The notes: a model not told the origin generated them from the letters alone. A stretch of DNA of 64,000 nt from Bacteroidota bacterium (GCA_016717325.1 JADKFV010000029.1:6627-70626); one strand, 5' to 3'; positions 8,383-19,662 are shown, numbered from the stretch's first letter. Program-made: numbers and translations.

Positions 8383-9621
8383 ATGAAACATGTACTATCG
8401 AAATCTACTTATATCCGCAGCCTGCAATGCCTCAAATCGTTATACTTATACAAGTTTAATTACCAGCAACGCGATGTTCTTAGCAAAGAGCAACTGCAAA
8501 AATTTCAACGTGGTCACGATATAGGAAGTCTTGCACATCAATTGTTTCCGGGCGGTGTTGATGCATCGTTAAAATCGAATTTCAAAAGTAAGCAGGCCGC
8601 AATGCATACTTACGATTTAATAAACGAAGGCCATAAAATAATTTATGAAGCCTCATTTGTTTACAACGAAGTATGGGTAATTGTGGATATTTTGGTTATT
8701 GATGGCTTCGAATGGAAAGTATATGAAGTGAAAAGCTCGACCGAAGTGTCAGAAACTTTTTTGCACGATGCCGCTCTGCAATATTATGTTATAAGCAATG
8801 CCGCAAGCGAAGTTTTCAAAGCACGCGTTATCGATTTTTCGATAATACACATCAATAAATTTTACCGTAAAAAAGGGGCATTCAACATAAAAGATTTTTT
8901 TATTACCAAGCCTGTGATAGAAAATTGCCGCAGAATGACTGACTATGTAAAAACAAAAATAGAAAAAGCCAAAGAGGTGATGGTAGAAAAGAAGATGCCC
9001 CCGATACTGGTGGGCGATCATTGCGAAATACCATACCCTTGTGATTTTCGCGGCTACTGCTCTGTCAATAATTTGTCAAAACCCAAACCACAATTTCAAC
9101 CGGCAGCGCTGCCCAGTGAATTTACTTTGCTCGAAATATTATCTACACGAAATGCAGTTCCGGCCTTTGAAAATAATTTCCCCTACCAATATATTCCTTA
9201 TGCAGTTGCCACACTCGACAACCGTGGTGCATATAACTGCATGCTTTTACTTAACGAAATGGGTAAAACAAATAAGGCATATGATTTTCTTATGTCTGTG
9301 ATAAAAGAAAGTAAGACAATTGTGGTTGCCAATGAAAACAATTTCGAAAAATTAGCAAATGAACTTCGATTAGAAAACGATGTTAAAAGCGAAGCATTCA
9401 ATTTACAACAAACAAATGTAATTGCCTGGAAAGATTTTATAAAAAGTGAAAGAGAAATACCGGGCAAATTGAAAAATGATATAGATGCTGAAGAAAACTT
9501 TGTTGCATATTTAAACTGCACCGATATTTTTTTGCAACACGAACTCGAGAGCAATATTGAAAATTATATAAAGCAAAAACTTGAAACAATAAAAAACGAA
9601 ATACAAAGTCAAAAGGATTAA
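8383..9621 (+). CDS. DUF2779-type PD-(D/E)XK nuclease, Cas4-like, with putative Fe-S cysteines
   Basis: The 412-residue protein has a Cas4/RecB-like nuclease layout in its first ~230 residues: SLQCLKSLYLY (first cysteine, ~14-20), GHDIGSLAHQLFPGG, EASF (~85), IVDILV, and YEVKSS (~115), which supplies the E-x-K of the active site. A second cysteine cluster, CEIPYPCDFRGYC (~205-220), together with the first cysteine would complete a 4Fe-4S cluster as in Cas4 and AddB. The C-terminal half resembles DUF2779. The gene follows folP closely. No CRISPR array or cas gene is present, so this is not a CRISPR component; DNA repair is a plausible role. Substrate unknown. Confidence 0.75.
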   Translation: MKHVLSKSTYIRSLQCLKSLYLYKFNYQQRDVLSKEQLQKFQRGHDIGSLAHQLFPGGVDASLKSNFKSKQAAMHTYDLINEGHKIIYEASFVYNEVWVIVDILVIDGFEWKVYEVKSSTEVSETFLHDAALQYYVISNAASEVFKARVIDFSIIHINKFYRKKGAFNIKDFFITKPVIENCRRMTDYVKTKIEKAKEVMVEKKMPPILVGDHCEIPYPCDFRGYCSVNNLSKPKPQFQPAALPSEFTLLEILSTRNAVPAFENNFPYQYIPYAVATLDNRGAYNCMLLLNEMGKTNKAYDFLMSVIKESKTIVVANENNFEKLANELRLENDVKSEAFNLQQTNVIAWKDFIKSEREIPGKLKNDIDAEENFVAYLNCTDIFLQHELESNIENYIKQKLETIKNEIQSQKD

Positions 9622-9971
9622 GTCAATTGTGAATAGGTCAATTGTTATTAAGTCAAAAGGCAAGAGTTTGTTTAATAATAAACCACAATGTTGCGCAGAG
9701 ATTGCTTCGCAGTAGGAGAATCCCTTCGACTTCACTCAGGGTGACAACACTCACTTTGACAATTGGCAATGATATAACTAAGAACAAGGCTCAAAGCAAA
9801 CGTAACTAAGAATGCCGACACTTCGGTCGGCATCCCGACCAAAGTGTCGGGACGAAGAACAAGGCTTATAGCAAACGCAACTAAGAACGAAGAACAAGGC
9901 TCATAGCAAACGTAACTAAGAACGAAGAACAAGGCTCATAGCCAACGTAACTAAAAACTAAAAACTGAATT
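9622..9971. repeat. Repeat-rich intergenic region
   Basis: About 350 bases without a gene. Positions 9716-9771 carry the second copy of the CCCTTCGAC-TTCACTCAGGG dispersed repeat. Positions 9814-9852 carry a full double-hairpin unit (GCCGACACTTCGGTCGGC then CCCGACCAAAGTGTCGGG). Around these are four imperfect copies of AAGAACAAGGCTCATAGCAAACGTAACT (about 9780-9960). No terminator with a T tract is seen. Confidence 0.7.
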
Positions 9972-11140
9972 ATGTATCCAATCATAAAATTAAAACCTGG
10001 CAAAGAACGGAGTGTAAAGAATTATCATCCGTGGGTGTTTTCGGGTGCTGTGGGAAAAATAGACGATAACCTGAAAGAAGGCGATGTATGTTATTTGCAC
10101 AATGCCGATAATCAATTTCTGGCAACAGGCCATTTCCACAAAAGCTCCATTCTGTTTCGTGTATTGTCGTTCGAAAAAATAACTATCGACAAGCAGTATT
10201 TTATAGATGGAATACAACTGGCAAAAACATTGCGCGCTCAACTCAACTTATTAAACAATGCCGACACCAATGCCTACAGGCTTGTGCATGGCGAGGGCGA
10301 TAACATGAGTGGATTGGTGATTGATATTTACAACAACAATGCTGTGGTGCAATGTCATACACGTGGCATGGCAAATCATAAAAACGAAATTGGCACAGCT
10401 TTGCAGGAAGTGTTTAATAATCAACTCGAAACAATTTATTTTCGACATGCCATTCATAAAGAAAATGACAGCAACGAAAATTTGTTTTTACATGGTGAAA
10501 ATAAAAGCGCAGTGATAAAAGAAAATACTTTGCAGTTTAATGTGGATTGGATAGATGGCCAAAAAACAGGATTCTTTCTCGACCAAAGGAATAACCGAAA
10601 TCTGCTGAGTCAATTTTGTAATGGCAAAAAAGTACTTAACACTTATTGTTATACTGGTGGTTTCAGCATTTATGCATTGCATGGTGGTGCTTCGCTGGTT
10701 CACTCAGTCGATAGTTCGGCAAAGGCTATTGATATGCTTTTGCAAAACGTAAAACTCAATTTTGAAAATGCGAATCATGAATCATTTTGTGAAGATGCAG
10801 GTAAGTTTATAAAAAATATGAGTCACGATTACGATGTAATTATTCTGGACCCACCGGCATTTGCAAAAAATCGTGATGCCATACACAATGCTTCCATAGC
10901 CTATAGAAACCTGAATGCCGAAGCCATAAAAAACATAAAACAAGGTGGAATCATTTTTACTTTTTCGTGTTCACAGTCTATCGATAAAGAACTTTTTCGC
11001 AAATTAGTTTTTCAGGCCGCTGCTATGAGCAACCGTAAAGTGCGTATACTGTATACGTTAACACAACCGGCCGATCACCCCATTAATATTTTCATCCCGA
11101 GGGCGAATACCTGAAAGGACTGGTTTTACATATCGAATAA
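9972..11140 (+). CDS. RlmI-like class I rRNA (cytosine-C5) methyltransferase, C-terminal frameshift
   Basis: The N-terminal ~70 residues form a PUA-like domain (LKPGKERSVKNYHPWVFSGAVG). The methyltransferase core shows LNTYCYTGGFSIYALHGGA (SAM-binding, ~218) and VIILDPPAFAKN (catalytic, ~286). This matches the RlmI / YccW family, which in E. coli methylates C1962 of 23S rRNA. The open frame stops at 11114 after FIPRANT. Adding one T to the run at 11089-11092 restores the usual ending (FHPEGEYLKGLVLHIE) and a TAA at 11138-11140, so the true gene is about 389 residues. The TauE/SafE gene starts 10 bases later and is probably in the same transcript. Confidence 0.88.
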
Positions 11141-11150
11141 ATAACAGCCG

Positions 11151-11921
11151 GTGGATTCCATAGAATTTTCGACCCTTGCCATTTGTTGCTTCGCAGCTTT
11201 GCTTGCAGGTTTTATAGATGCTATTGCCGGTGGCGGTGGTTTAATACAATTGCCGGTATTGCTTATCAATTTGCCCAATACATTCTTGCCATCGGTAATT
11301 GGAACAAATAAATTTCCTAATTTTTTGGGAACAGGAATAGCTGCATTTCAGTATTTCAAAAAATTCCGTGTGGAGTGGCATAAAATAATAATGCCATTAA
11401 TATTTATTTTTCTGGGTGCACTTTCAGGTACATATTGTCTTGGTTTTGTCGATACAATGTTTTTTAAATATGTACTTTTTTTTGTATTGCTCCTGCTTGC
11501 CATTTTCTTAATGTTCAATAAAAATTTCGGACAAAATATTAAACCAAAGAAAATAAACAATGCTGCATTTTATGTTGCCATTTTTTGTTGTGGCTTCTAC
11601 GATGGAATTATAGGTCCGGGCACAGGCATCCTGTTAATTCTGTTAATGATATGGGCCAAAGGTTACGACTTTATGCATGCTTCTGCATATGCTAAAATAA
11701 TAAATCTGAGCTCCAACTTTGCTTCTATACTTTTATTTGTTGCTCACAATAATATTATTTGGGCACTGGCAATTCCAATGTCGTGCTGCAATATCGTTGG
11801 CGCTTATACCGGTTCGCGAATGGCCATTTTGCGTGGCAATAATTTTATACGTTATGTTTTTTTTATCGTCATCATTTTATTGCTCGTTCGTTTTGCATGG
11901 GAATTATTTTTTAAGAAGTGA
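11151..11921 (+). CDS. TauE/SafE (TSUP) family permease
   Basis: A 256-residue integral membrane protein with about eight hydrophobic segments. The family repeat motif is present in both halves: DAIAGGGGLIQLPVL near residue 24 and GFYDGIIGPGTGILL near residue 146. TSUP proteins move sulfonates, sulfite or other organic anions across the inner membrane; substrate cannot be told from sequence. It starts with GTG at 11151, immediately after the methyltransferase gene. Intact. Confidence 0.9.
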   Translation: MDSIEFSTLAICCFAALLAGFIDAIAGGGGLIQLPVLLINLPNTFLPSVIGTNKFPNFLGTGIAAFQYFKKFRVEWHKIIMPLIFIFLGALSGTYCLGFVDTMFFKYVLFFVLLLLAIFLMFNKNFGQNIKPKKINNAAFYVAIFCCGFYDGIIGPGTGILLILLMIWAKGYDFMHASAYAKIINLSSNFASILLFVAHNNIIWALAIPMSCCNIVGAYTGSRMAILRGNNFIRYVFFIVIILLLVRFAWELFFKK

Positions 11922-11962
11922 TTTTACGATTTGCTTTCAATTTCAAAAACAATTTTTCCTTC

Positions 11963-12532
11963 TCAACACTTGAACAACCAGTTATAAATCATTTGATCAC
12001 CGTGTTCTGTTAATATCGATTCGGGATGGAATTGAACACCACGCAAATTATATTCGCTATGCTTCATAGCCATTATGTAATTGCTTTCGTCAGTTGCAGT
12101 GGTTATTAAATTCTTATTATCGTCATTATTTTTCACCACCCACGAGTGATAGCGACCACAAATAAAATCTTGAGGTATTTCATCAAACAAAGAATCGGGC
12201 GCAGTCAAAAATGTCTTTCGCGCAACACCGTGCTGCACCGTTTCGAGATTGTATAATTCATAGCCGAACGAAACGGCAATAGCTTGCAAGCCAAGGCAAA
12301 CACCAAGTATTTTTTTTTGCGATTTATACTCATTAATTAATTCCATCATTATACCGGATTGCTCAGGTAGTCCGGGTCCTGGTGATAAAACTATTGCATC
12401 ATAAACCGCTACCTCTTTTACGGTAATGGCATCATTGCGAAACACATCTACCACAACCCCATCGTACTTTTGTAAGTAATGCAATAAATTGAAAGTGAAC
12501 GAATCGTAATTGTCGAGCAAAAGAATTTTCAT
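11963..12532 (-). CDS. pabA: Glutamine amidotransferase subunit of aminodeoxychorismate/anthranilate synthase
   Basis: A class I glutamine amidotransferase of 189 residues. It supplies ammonia from glutamine to the partner synthase (PabB or TrpE). The catalytic cysteine is in GVCLGLQAI (~78), with the conserved LSPGPGLP (~50) and the HPES histidine-glutamate pair (~168). The oxyanion and active-site pieces are all present. PabA and TrpG cannot be separated by sequence alone and no partner gene is nearby, so the gene name is provisional. It faces ridA across a divergent promoter region of about 70 bases. Intact. Confidence 0.88.
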   Translation of the reverse strand: MKILLLDNYDSFTFNLLHYLQKYDGVVVDVFRNDAITVKEVAVYDAIVLSPGPGLPEQSGIMMELINEYKSQKKILGVCLGLQAIAVSFGYELYNLETVQHGVARKTFLTAPDSLFDEIPQDFICGRYHSWVVKNNDDNKNLITTATDESNYIMAMKHSEYNLRGVQFHPESILTEHGDQMIYNWLFKC

Positions 12533-12551
12533 TAAAAAAGAATAAATAAAT

Positions 12552-12581
12552 TTTGAGAATGAAACTTCAAAACTAACTTTG
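12552..12581 (+). promoter_or_regulatory. Bacteroidota-type promoter for ridA
   Basis: TTTG at 12552-12555, an 18-base spacer, then TAACTTTG at 12574-12581 (TAnnTTTG). Both elements match the Bacteroidota consensus at nearly the expected distance. The ridA ATG follows 23 bases downstream. Confidence 0.65.
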
Positions 12582-12603
12582 TTTCGAATAATAAAATAAC
12601 AAA

Positions 12604-12981
12604 ATGAAGAAAATAATTTTTACCGAGAATGCGCCCAAACCAATTGGCCCATATAGTCAGGCCATTTTATTAAATGATGTATTGTATGCTTCGGGTCAAA
12701 TAGCTATCAATCCCGAAAATGATCAATTGGTGCTCGATAATATAATTGAAGAAACAATACAGGTGATGAAAAATATTGGTGCACTGCTTACAGCAGCCGG
12801 CATGGATTATACGCACATTATCAAAACAAGTATTTTTTTGAAGGATATGAACAACTTTGGTCAGGTTAATAATATATATGGCTCTTTTTTTAAAGGTGAT
12901 TTTCCCGCACGCGAAACAGTACAAGTTGCCCGCTTACCAAAAGATGTAAATGTTGAAATATCGGTGATTGCTTCTTTTTAG
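12604..12981 (+). CDS. ridA: RidA family enamine/imine deaminase
   Basis: A 125-residue Rid protein. RidA hydrolyses reactive 2-aminoacrylate and related enamines released by PLP enzymes. Family marks: APKPIGPYSQAI at residues ~10-21, YASGQIA near 30, and the C-terminal LPKDVNVEISVIASF. The usual conserved arginine is present in FPARETVQVARLP. It has its own clear promoter and is monocistronic. Intact. Confidence 0.93.
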   Translation: MKKIIFTENAPKPIGPYSQAILLNDVLYASGQIAINPENDQLVLDNIIEETIQVMKNIGALLTAAGMDYTHIIKTSIFLKDMNNFGQVNNIYGSFFKGDFPARETVQVARLPKDVNVEISVIASF

Positions 12982-13110
12982 ATTTTTGCTTGCATACACT
13001 TTTGTGCAATAAAATATTCTTTCACACAACTAATCAATACACAATTTGAACAGGGTTAATTCGTGTGTTAACATATTGTAAATTTTATGTTAAACTTATG
13101 TTTCTTTTTT

Positions 13111-13118
13111 TATTTTTG
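13111..13118 (+). promoter_or_regulatory. Putative -7 box for the CotH-like gene
   Basis: TATTTTTG matches TAnnTTTG, about 30 bases before the ATG at 13148. A matching TTTG -33 element at the right distance is not apparent. Confidence 0.4.
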
Positions 13119-13147
13119 CGCATAAATAAATCAATAAATAAAAATCT

Positions 13148-15674
13148 ATGAAATTAAAAAGTATGTTTTTTTGTTTGGCTTCAGCCTTAATATTTAGCTT
13201 TCACTCGAAAGCGCAAGTAATTATCAATGAATATTCATGCTCTAATTTAACACAGTTTGTTGACGACCACAGCGATTATGGCGATTGGTTCGAGTTGTAT
13301 AACACAGGCAACGCTGCCGTAAGTTTGCAAGGCATGTATTTGAGTGACGACTCATTAAATAATTTGAAGTGGCTTATTCCTGTCAATGTAAATATTGGTG
13401 CATTCGGTTTTGCCCGCTTTTGGGCATCGGGGCGCAATGTAGTGTCGGGTACGCATTTCCATACAAATTTTAAATTTGACGCAAACAAAAAACAATAAAG
13501 AGTTTATTGTACTTTCCGATGCAAATGGTGTAATTCAGGATTATGTAAAACTCACAAATGAAACCAAGGTTGGGCACAGTATCGGCCGCACTCAAAATGG
13601 TGGTGCAACCTGGGGCATTTTTACTTCCCCTACTCCAAATGGATCCAACAATGGAGCAACATCTTATCAGCGATATGCTGCTCGTCCTGATTTTAGTTTG
13701 TTAGCCGGGCATTATGCTGCCACAATTACTGTTGATATTACTACCACTGAACCAAATGCAACAATCCGTTACACTATTGATGGCAATGAACCAACAGGTG
13801 CTTCATTACTTTACAATGGGCCAGTAACAATAACAACTACCAAAGTTTTAAAGGCCATCAGCATATCGCCCGATCCACAAGTTTTAACAAGTTTAATGCG
13901 TTTCGATACTTATTTTATAAACGTGAGTCATACGCTTCCTATAGTTTCTGTATCAGCATCCTTGCTGACCAATCTCGCTAATGGAAACGGAAATTTGGAG
14001 CCTTATGGATCATTTGAATATTTTGATACTGCCGGTGTACGAAAAGCAAAAACTTATGGTGAGTTTAACCGTCATGGGCAAGATTCGTGGGTTTTAAGCC
14101 AACGGAGTTTAGATTTTGCAGCCCGCGATGAAATGGGATACAACTATACTATCAAAGAGAAAATATTTCAAACAACACCACGCGATGAGTTTCAAAAAAT
14201 TATTCTTCGTGCTGCAGGCGATGATAATTATCCTGCCGACCACAATAATGCAAATGCAGGCAGTGCACATATGCGCGATGCTTACGTACATATGTTGGCA
14301 AAAAATGGCGGAATGAATCTTGATGTGCGCACCGCTGCAAAATGTATAGTTTATTTAAATGGTGCTTATTGGGGTGTATATGATTTACGCGAAAATCCCG
14401 ATGACCACGATTTTACAGGGTACTATTACGGACAGGATAAATTCCATTTGCAATATATAGAAACATGGGGCAACACATGGGCGCAATATGGTGGCGCACA
14501 AACACTAACTGACTGGGGCGCATTAAAAAGTTATATTTACGGAAACAGCATGGCCGACCCGGCAAAGTTTCAATATGTGACAGATAGATATGATGTTACA
14601 AGCCTTGTTGATTATGTAATTACAAATACATTTACAGTATGCACCGATTGGTTGAATTACAACACAGGTTGGTGGCGCGGAATGGATAGCACCGGCACAC
14701 ATTTAAAATGGGGCTACATACTTTGGGACAATGATGCCACTTTCGATTTTTATATAAACTATACTAATGTGCCCAGCACTACTGCCAACAGCGCACCGTG
14801 TGGAGTCGAAAATTCCTCCGCAGTTGCAGATCCACAAAATCATATTGACATACTCAATAAACTGCGTGTAAATCCCGACTTCAATCAATACTATATTTCG
14901 CGCCAAATAGATATGTGGAACACGGTTTTTAGTTGCGACAACATGCTTGGTCAATTGGATAGTGTAATTGCAGTAATAGATCCCGAAATGGCACAACATT
15001 CACTCCGTTGGGCAGGTACGTATACAGAATGGGTTACAAATAGAAATATATTGCGCAGCTTTATTCAAAACCGCTGCATTCTTTTAGAAACAGGATTTAA
15101 AAATTGCTACAATCTTACAGGTGGTTATGATATTACACTTAATACCGACCCAGCCGGTGCAGGCGATATAAAATTGAATACGCTAACTCACACACAATTA
15201 CCATGGACAGGAAAATACTTTGGCGGTATGGAAAATTTAATTGCCGTAATGCCAAAACCAAATTACAATTTTGTGAACTGGTCATCGGCATCGCAAACTT
15301 TTTCGCCCAATGTAAATGCTACCAATGTAAAAGTTGACTTCAATGCCAACGATACTGTGGTTGCACATTTCACTTTAGCAAATGGAATTTTTGAATTGGA
15401 AGGAAGTTTGCCAAACATAAGTGCAATGCCAAGCGTATTTAACAGCGCTACTAATTTAGAGTATTACCTGCCCGAAAATGCCGCTGTGAATATCGATTTG
15501 ATTTCGGCCACGGGACAAAAAGTAATGACACTTTCACAAATGGAAAACCAACCAAAAGGACATTACATGATTCACTTGAATTTAGCCGGCACCACTTTGC
15601 CATCGGGTGTGTACTTTGTAAACATGATTGCCGGTGATCACAAGTCAACAGTAAAATTGATTTACTCGAAATAA
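13148..15674 (+). CDS. Secreted CotH-like protein with lamin-tail domain and T9SS sorting signal, frameshifted
   Basis: Two overlapping frames (13148-13498 and 13476-15674) make one protein of about 840 residues once one A is removed from the run at 13487-13492. Order: signal peptide (ending FSFHSKAQ); lamin-tail domain (VIINEYSCSN, DWFELYNTG); a chitobiase-like repeat (ATIRYTIDGNEPTG); CotH kinase-like core with FNRHGQDSW, RSLDFAARDEMG, KIILRAAGDDNYP, MRDAYVHML, YLNGAYWGVYDLRENPD and WDNDATFDF; and a C-terminal T9SS type A domain ending VKLIYSK. CotH-like proteins are atypical kinases; the substrate here is unknown. A strong terminator follows. Confidence 0.85.
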
Positions 15675-15697
15675 TATTTTTTCAATACGTTTTATAG

Positions 15698-15730
15698 AAT
15701 CCTGTGTCATTCGATGCAGGATTTTTTTTT
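15698..15730 (+). terminator. Rho-independent terminator after the CotH-like gene
   Basis: Stem AATCCTG / CAGGATT (15698-15704 and 15717-15723) with a 12-base loop, followed by a run of nine or ten T. Confidence 0.8.
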
Positions 15731-15799
15731 GTTTTACTTTTCATCAAGGGTTGATTTTCGAAAAGACTAATGTATCATTGCAATCAGCATTCATTGACT

Positions 15800-18278
15800 A
15801 TGTACATCGAAATTATTTTACAATTATATTTGATAAAGGAGTATACCTATCATGTGCCCGATGAACTGGCAGATCAGGTTATGCCCGGTAAGCGTGTGCT
15901 GGTGCAGTTTGGCAAAAGTAAGATATATGCCGGCCTGATTAAAAGTATTGTTGCTAAGGTGCCTACTGGCTATGAGCCAAAATCTATTCTCGAAATACTT
16001 GATGAATATCCTATTGTGAATGCTCAGCAGCTGAAGCTTTGGCAATGGATTGCCGATTACTATTTGTGTACCCTTGGCGAAGTAATGTTGTGTGGATTGC
16101 CATCATCATTGAAGCTCGAAAGCACAGCCATTGTAAGCCTGCATCCAGCATTTGTGGAAACCGAAACTATGCTAACCGACCGCGAATTTCTTATTGTAGA
16201 AGCTTTACATAGCGTTGCTAATCTGGAAATAAAAGAAGTAGAAAAAATAGTTGGTACCAAAGCCGTTTTCAAATTATTGAAAACCATGGTGGAGAAAAAT
16301 ATTATTCAACTCAATCAGGAAATTGATACAGCCAGCAAAGCACGCAAGGTAGTGTATGTTGAGTTGGCCGAAAAGTATAAGGATGAAAACAACCTGCGCG
16401 ATTTATTTTCTTCGTTGGAGTTAAAAGCACCTAAGCAGTTTGAATTGCTTTTACATTATTTAAACATCACCATGAATCGCAATGCAGAAAAAAGCGATTC
16501 CAAAAACGAAGCTTATAAAGACAGCAAATAGCAGCAGTGCAATTTTTAATCAAATGCATAAAAAAGAAATTTTTGTAACAATAGAGCTTGCCGACTTCGA
16601 TATTGCAAAACCCGAAAAAGAAAATTCCCCATCAAGCATATTATCACCCGAGCAAATTACAGCCTACGAAGAAATAATGACTCAACACACCAAAAAGGAT
16701 ATTGTGTTGTTGCATGGAGTTACATCAAGCGGTAAAACGGAAATCTATATAAAACTTATTGAGAACTGTGCGCGCAACTACAAACAAGTAATGTATTTGC
16801 TACCCGAAATTGCGCTCACCACGCAAATGATAAAGCGGTTACAAAAACATTTTGGCGATAAACTTTTGGTGTATCATTCGCTTTACAACGAAACCGAACG
16901 TCTGCTTACCTGGAACAAAATGCTGAAGTATAAACGCGATACAGAAAACCGCATATTCGATTTCCAAATAATTATTGGTGCCCGTTCAGCGTTGTTTCTG
17001 CCCTACTCCAACCTGGGTTTGGTAATCATTGATGAAGAGCATGAACCAAGTTTTAAGCAATATGATCCGGCACCCAGGTACCACGCCCGCGATGCTGCAA
17101 TGGTTTTGGCAAAATATTTCGAAGCTAAAGTTGTGCTTGGTTCGGCAACACCATCTATAGAAACGTATTACAATTCAAAAGCCGAAAAATTTGGATTAGT
17201 AGAATTGAATTCGCGATTTGGGAATTTAGAATTGCCATCAATTTCAGTTGTTGATTTGAAAGAAGAATACAAACGGAAAAAAATGAAAGGGTTTTTTTCG
17301 CAGCCATTTATAACAGGAGTAAGCGATGCGCTTTCTGCAAACGAACAAGTCATACTTTTTCAAAATCGAAGAGGGTTTGCTACCATGCTCGAATGCAAAC
17401 AATGTGGTTGGGCACCGCAATGCATAAACTGCGATGTAACATTAAGCTACCACAAAATTAGCAATCAACTGAGTTGCCATTATTGTGGTTACAAAATGAG
17501 TGTACCGCAAAAATGCATGGCATGCAGCAGCCCTCAGTTAGAAACCAAAGGGATTGGCACCGAGCGGATAGAAGAAGAAATGGAAATATTATTTCCCGAA
17601 AAAAAAATCGCGCGCTTAGACCTCGATACCACACGAACAAAAAATGCTTACCGCAAAATATTGTCGGCCTTTGAAGAAGGAGAAACGGACATATTGGTAG
17701 GCACGCAAATGATTACAAAAGGCCTCGACTTCGATAACGTAAGTACTGTAGGAATTGTGAATGCCGATACTATGCTCAATTTTCCAGACTTTCGTGCGGC
17801 TGAAAGAAGTTTGCAATTGATGCTTCAAGTAAGCGGACGCTCCGGTCGAAAAAACAAACAGGGAAAAGTAATTATTCAATCATACCGGCCTGCACATCCT
17901 GTTTTACAATATGTTTTGGCGCATGACTATTTGGGCTTTTATGATGCAGAATTAAAAGAACGTAAGCTATTCGGATTCCCTCCTTTTACCAAGCTTATTG
18001 AAATTACTTTAAAGCACAAAAACCTAAGAACATGCGATGAAGGTGCAATTTATTATACAAAAATATTGAAAGATCAATTTGCGCAAAGGGTGCTGGGGCC
18101 AAGCATTCCGCATGTTTCCAAAATCAGCAATTTTTATCTGCGCACCATTTTACTCAAAATTGAAAATAATGTATCGCTTTCGCAAACAAAAAAAATGATA
18201 CTCACATTGAATAATCTTTTTTGGGCTAATCCCACTTTCCGTTCTATAATTATTCATGCCGATGTAGACCCGCTTTAG
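15800..18278 (+). CDS. priA: Primosomal replication restart helicase PriA, frameshifted
   Basis: PriA reloads the replisome at stalled forks. Two frames (to 16531, and 16482-18278) merge if one A is removed from the six-A run at 16488-16493. I use the ATG at 15800 (starting MYIEIIL) because PriA proteins begin just before this strand; an earlier in-frame ATG at 15770 adds ten atypical residues. Helicase motifs: GVTSSGKTE (Walker A), DEEHEPSFKQ (DEEH), GSATPSIET, QNRRGF, QMITKGLDF. A zinc module of eight or more cysteines runs CKQCGWAPQC ... CHYCGYK ... CMAC. It ends IIHADVDPL as expected. About 826 residues in total. Confidence 0.93.
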
Positions 18279-18387
18279 ATTCTCTTTTTTCCTTTTCAGA
18301 ACAAGAGTGAAACATATTTTGTCCTATCACTTTTTTGTTTAAAAAACATTTACGATATTTGCATTAACACTAATAAAAACAAAAAAG

Positions 18388-19662
18388 ATGAAAAAATCTC
18401 TACTGATTATCGTAGCTGCATTAGCTACCAACATGGCCATGTCGCAGACACAAATAAAGCATCGCACCTGTGGAACTCATGAATACAATGAACAATTGAT
18501 GCAACAAGACCCACAGTTTAAAGCAGCACAGGAACAAATTGAAATAAACACTCAAGCTATTATTAATGAGCAAGCCAATAATGGCACGTTAAGCAAAGTT
18601 ACAAATGTGGTAAACATTCCTGTGGTAGTGCATGTGGTTTATAAAACAGCGGCACAAAACATTTCGGATGTAAAAATAAATGCTCAGATAGCACAATTGA
18701 ATCTGGACTTTGCAGCCTTAAATACAGATTCTAATCTTATTCCGGCACCATTTAAACCGCTGTTTGCAAATACACAAATTCAGTTTTGTCTTGCCCAACG
18801 CGATCCTCAAGGTAACCCAAGCACCGGAATTGTACGGGTTCTAACTACAGTATCATCATTTACCCAAAGCAATGGTGTAAAATATACTGCACAAGGTGGT
18901 AGCAATGCATGGCCAGCATCAAGTTACCTCAACCTTTGGGTTTGTAATTTAGGCAGTAGCTTATTGGGATATGCACAGTTTCCCGGTGGCTCAGCCGCAA
19001 CAGATGGTGTAGTTTGTTTATATGGTACAGTAGGAAGTATGCTTTCTCCGGGCAGCACACCCAGTTATAATTTAGGGCGTACAAATGGGCATGAAATTGG
19101 ACATTGGTTAAATCTTCGTCACATATGGGGCGATGCCAATTGTGGCAACGATTTGGTGAGCGATACCCCAACACAGCAAGGCGCAAATTTTGGTTGCCCA
19201 AACTTTCCAAAAATATCTTGTAACAATGGTCCAAACGGAGAGATGTTTGTAAATTACATGGATTATGTTGACGATGATTGCATGCATATGTTTACTGTAG
19301 GTCAAAGCGCACGTATGAATGCCCTTTTTAACCCAAATACAGGCACACGTAAATCATTGCTTACTTCACTCGGTTGTACTCCTGTAGGCATCAATGAAGT
19401 TAAAGACGCAGCAGAAATTATGAACGTATATCCAAATCCTTCTGCAGGTGTTTTTACGTTAAACTTTAATGCAGATAAAATTTATGATTTCGAGATAAAC
19501 GTTTATAACGAACTGGGAGCGAAAGTTTATTCGAAAAGCGAAACAAAATATTACGATAATGTATATTCATTAGATTTGAATTCGTTGAAAGATGGCATGT
19601 ACAATATGGTTTTGACTATAGGTGACAAATCATATTCATCGCGTATTTCGATTCAAAAATAA
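18388..19662 (+). CDS. Secreted M43-family zinc metalloprotease with T9SS sorting domain
   Basis: A 424-residue protein with signal peptide (ends MAMSQ). The zinc site NGHEIGHWLNLRHIWGD (~232) is the extended HExxHxxxLxH of pappalysin-type (M43B) proteases, and the Met-turn is probably VNYMDY (~288). Calcium-binding-like NCGNDLVSDTP follows the zinc motif. A type A sorting domain (MNVYPNPSAGVFTLNF to the C-terminus) implies export through the type IX system. A terminator follows at 19726. Intact. Confidence 0.93.
   Translation: MKKSLLIIVAALATNMAMSQTQIKHRTCGTHEYNEQLMQQDPQFKAAQEQIEINTQAIINEQANNGTLSKVTNVVNIPVVVHVVYKTAAQNISDVKINAQIAQLNLDFAALNTDSNLIPAPFKPLFANTQIQFCLAQRDPQGNPSTGIVRVLTTVSSFTQSNGVKYTAQGGSNAWPASSYLNLWVCNLGSSLLGYAQFPGGSAATDGVVCLYGTVGSMLSPGSTPSYNLGRTNGHEIGHWLNLRHIWGDANCGNDLVSDTPTQQGANFGCPNFPKISCNNGPNGEMFVNYMDYVDDDCMHMFTVGQSARMNALFNPNTGTRKSLLTSLGCTPVGINEVKDAAEIMNVYPNPSAGVFTLNFNADKIYDFEINVYNELGAKVYSKSETKYYDNVYSLDLNSLKDGMYNMVLTIGDKSYSSRISIQK

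Noticed and set aside
8383..9621. Cas4 of a CRISPR system
   Set aside because: Length, C-terminal half and the absence of any cas neighbour or array favour DUF2779 rather than Cas4 proper.
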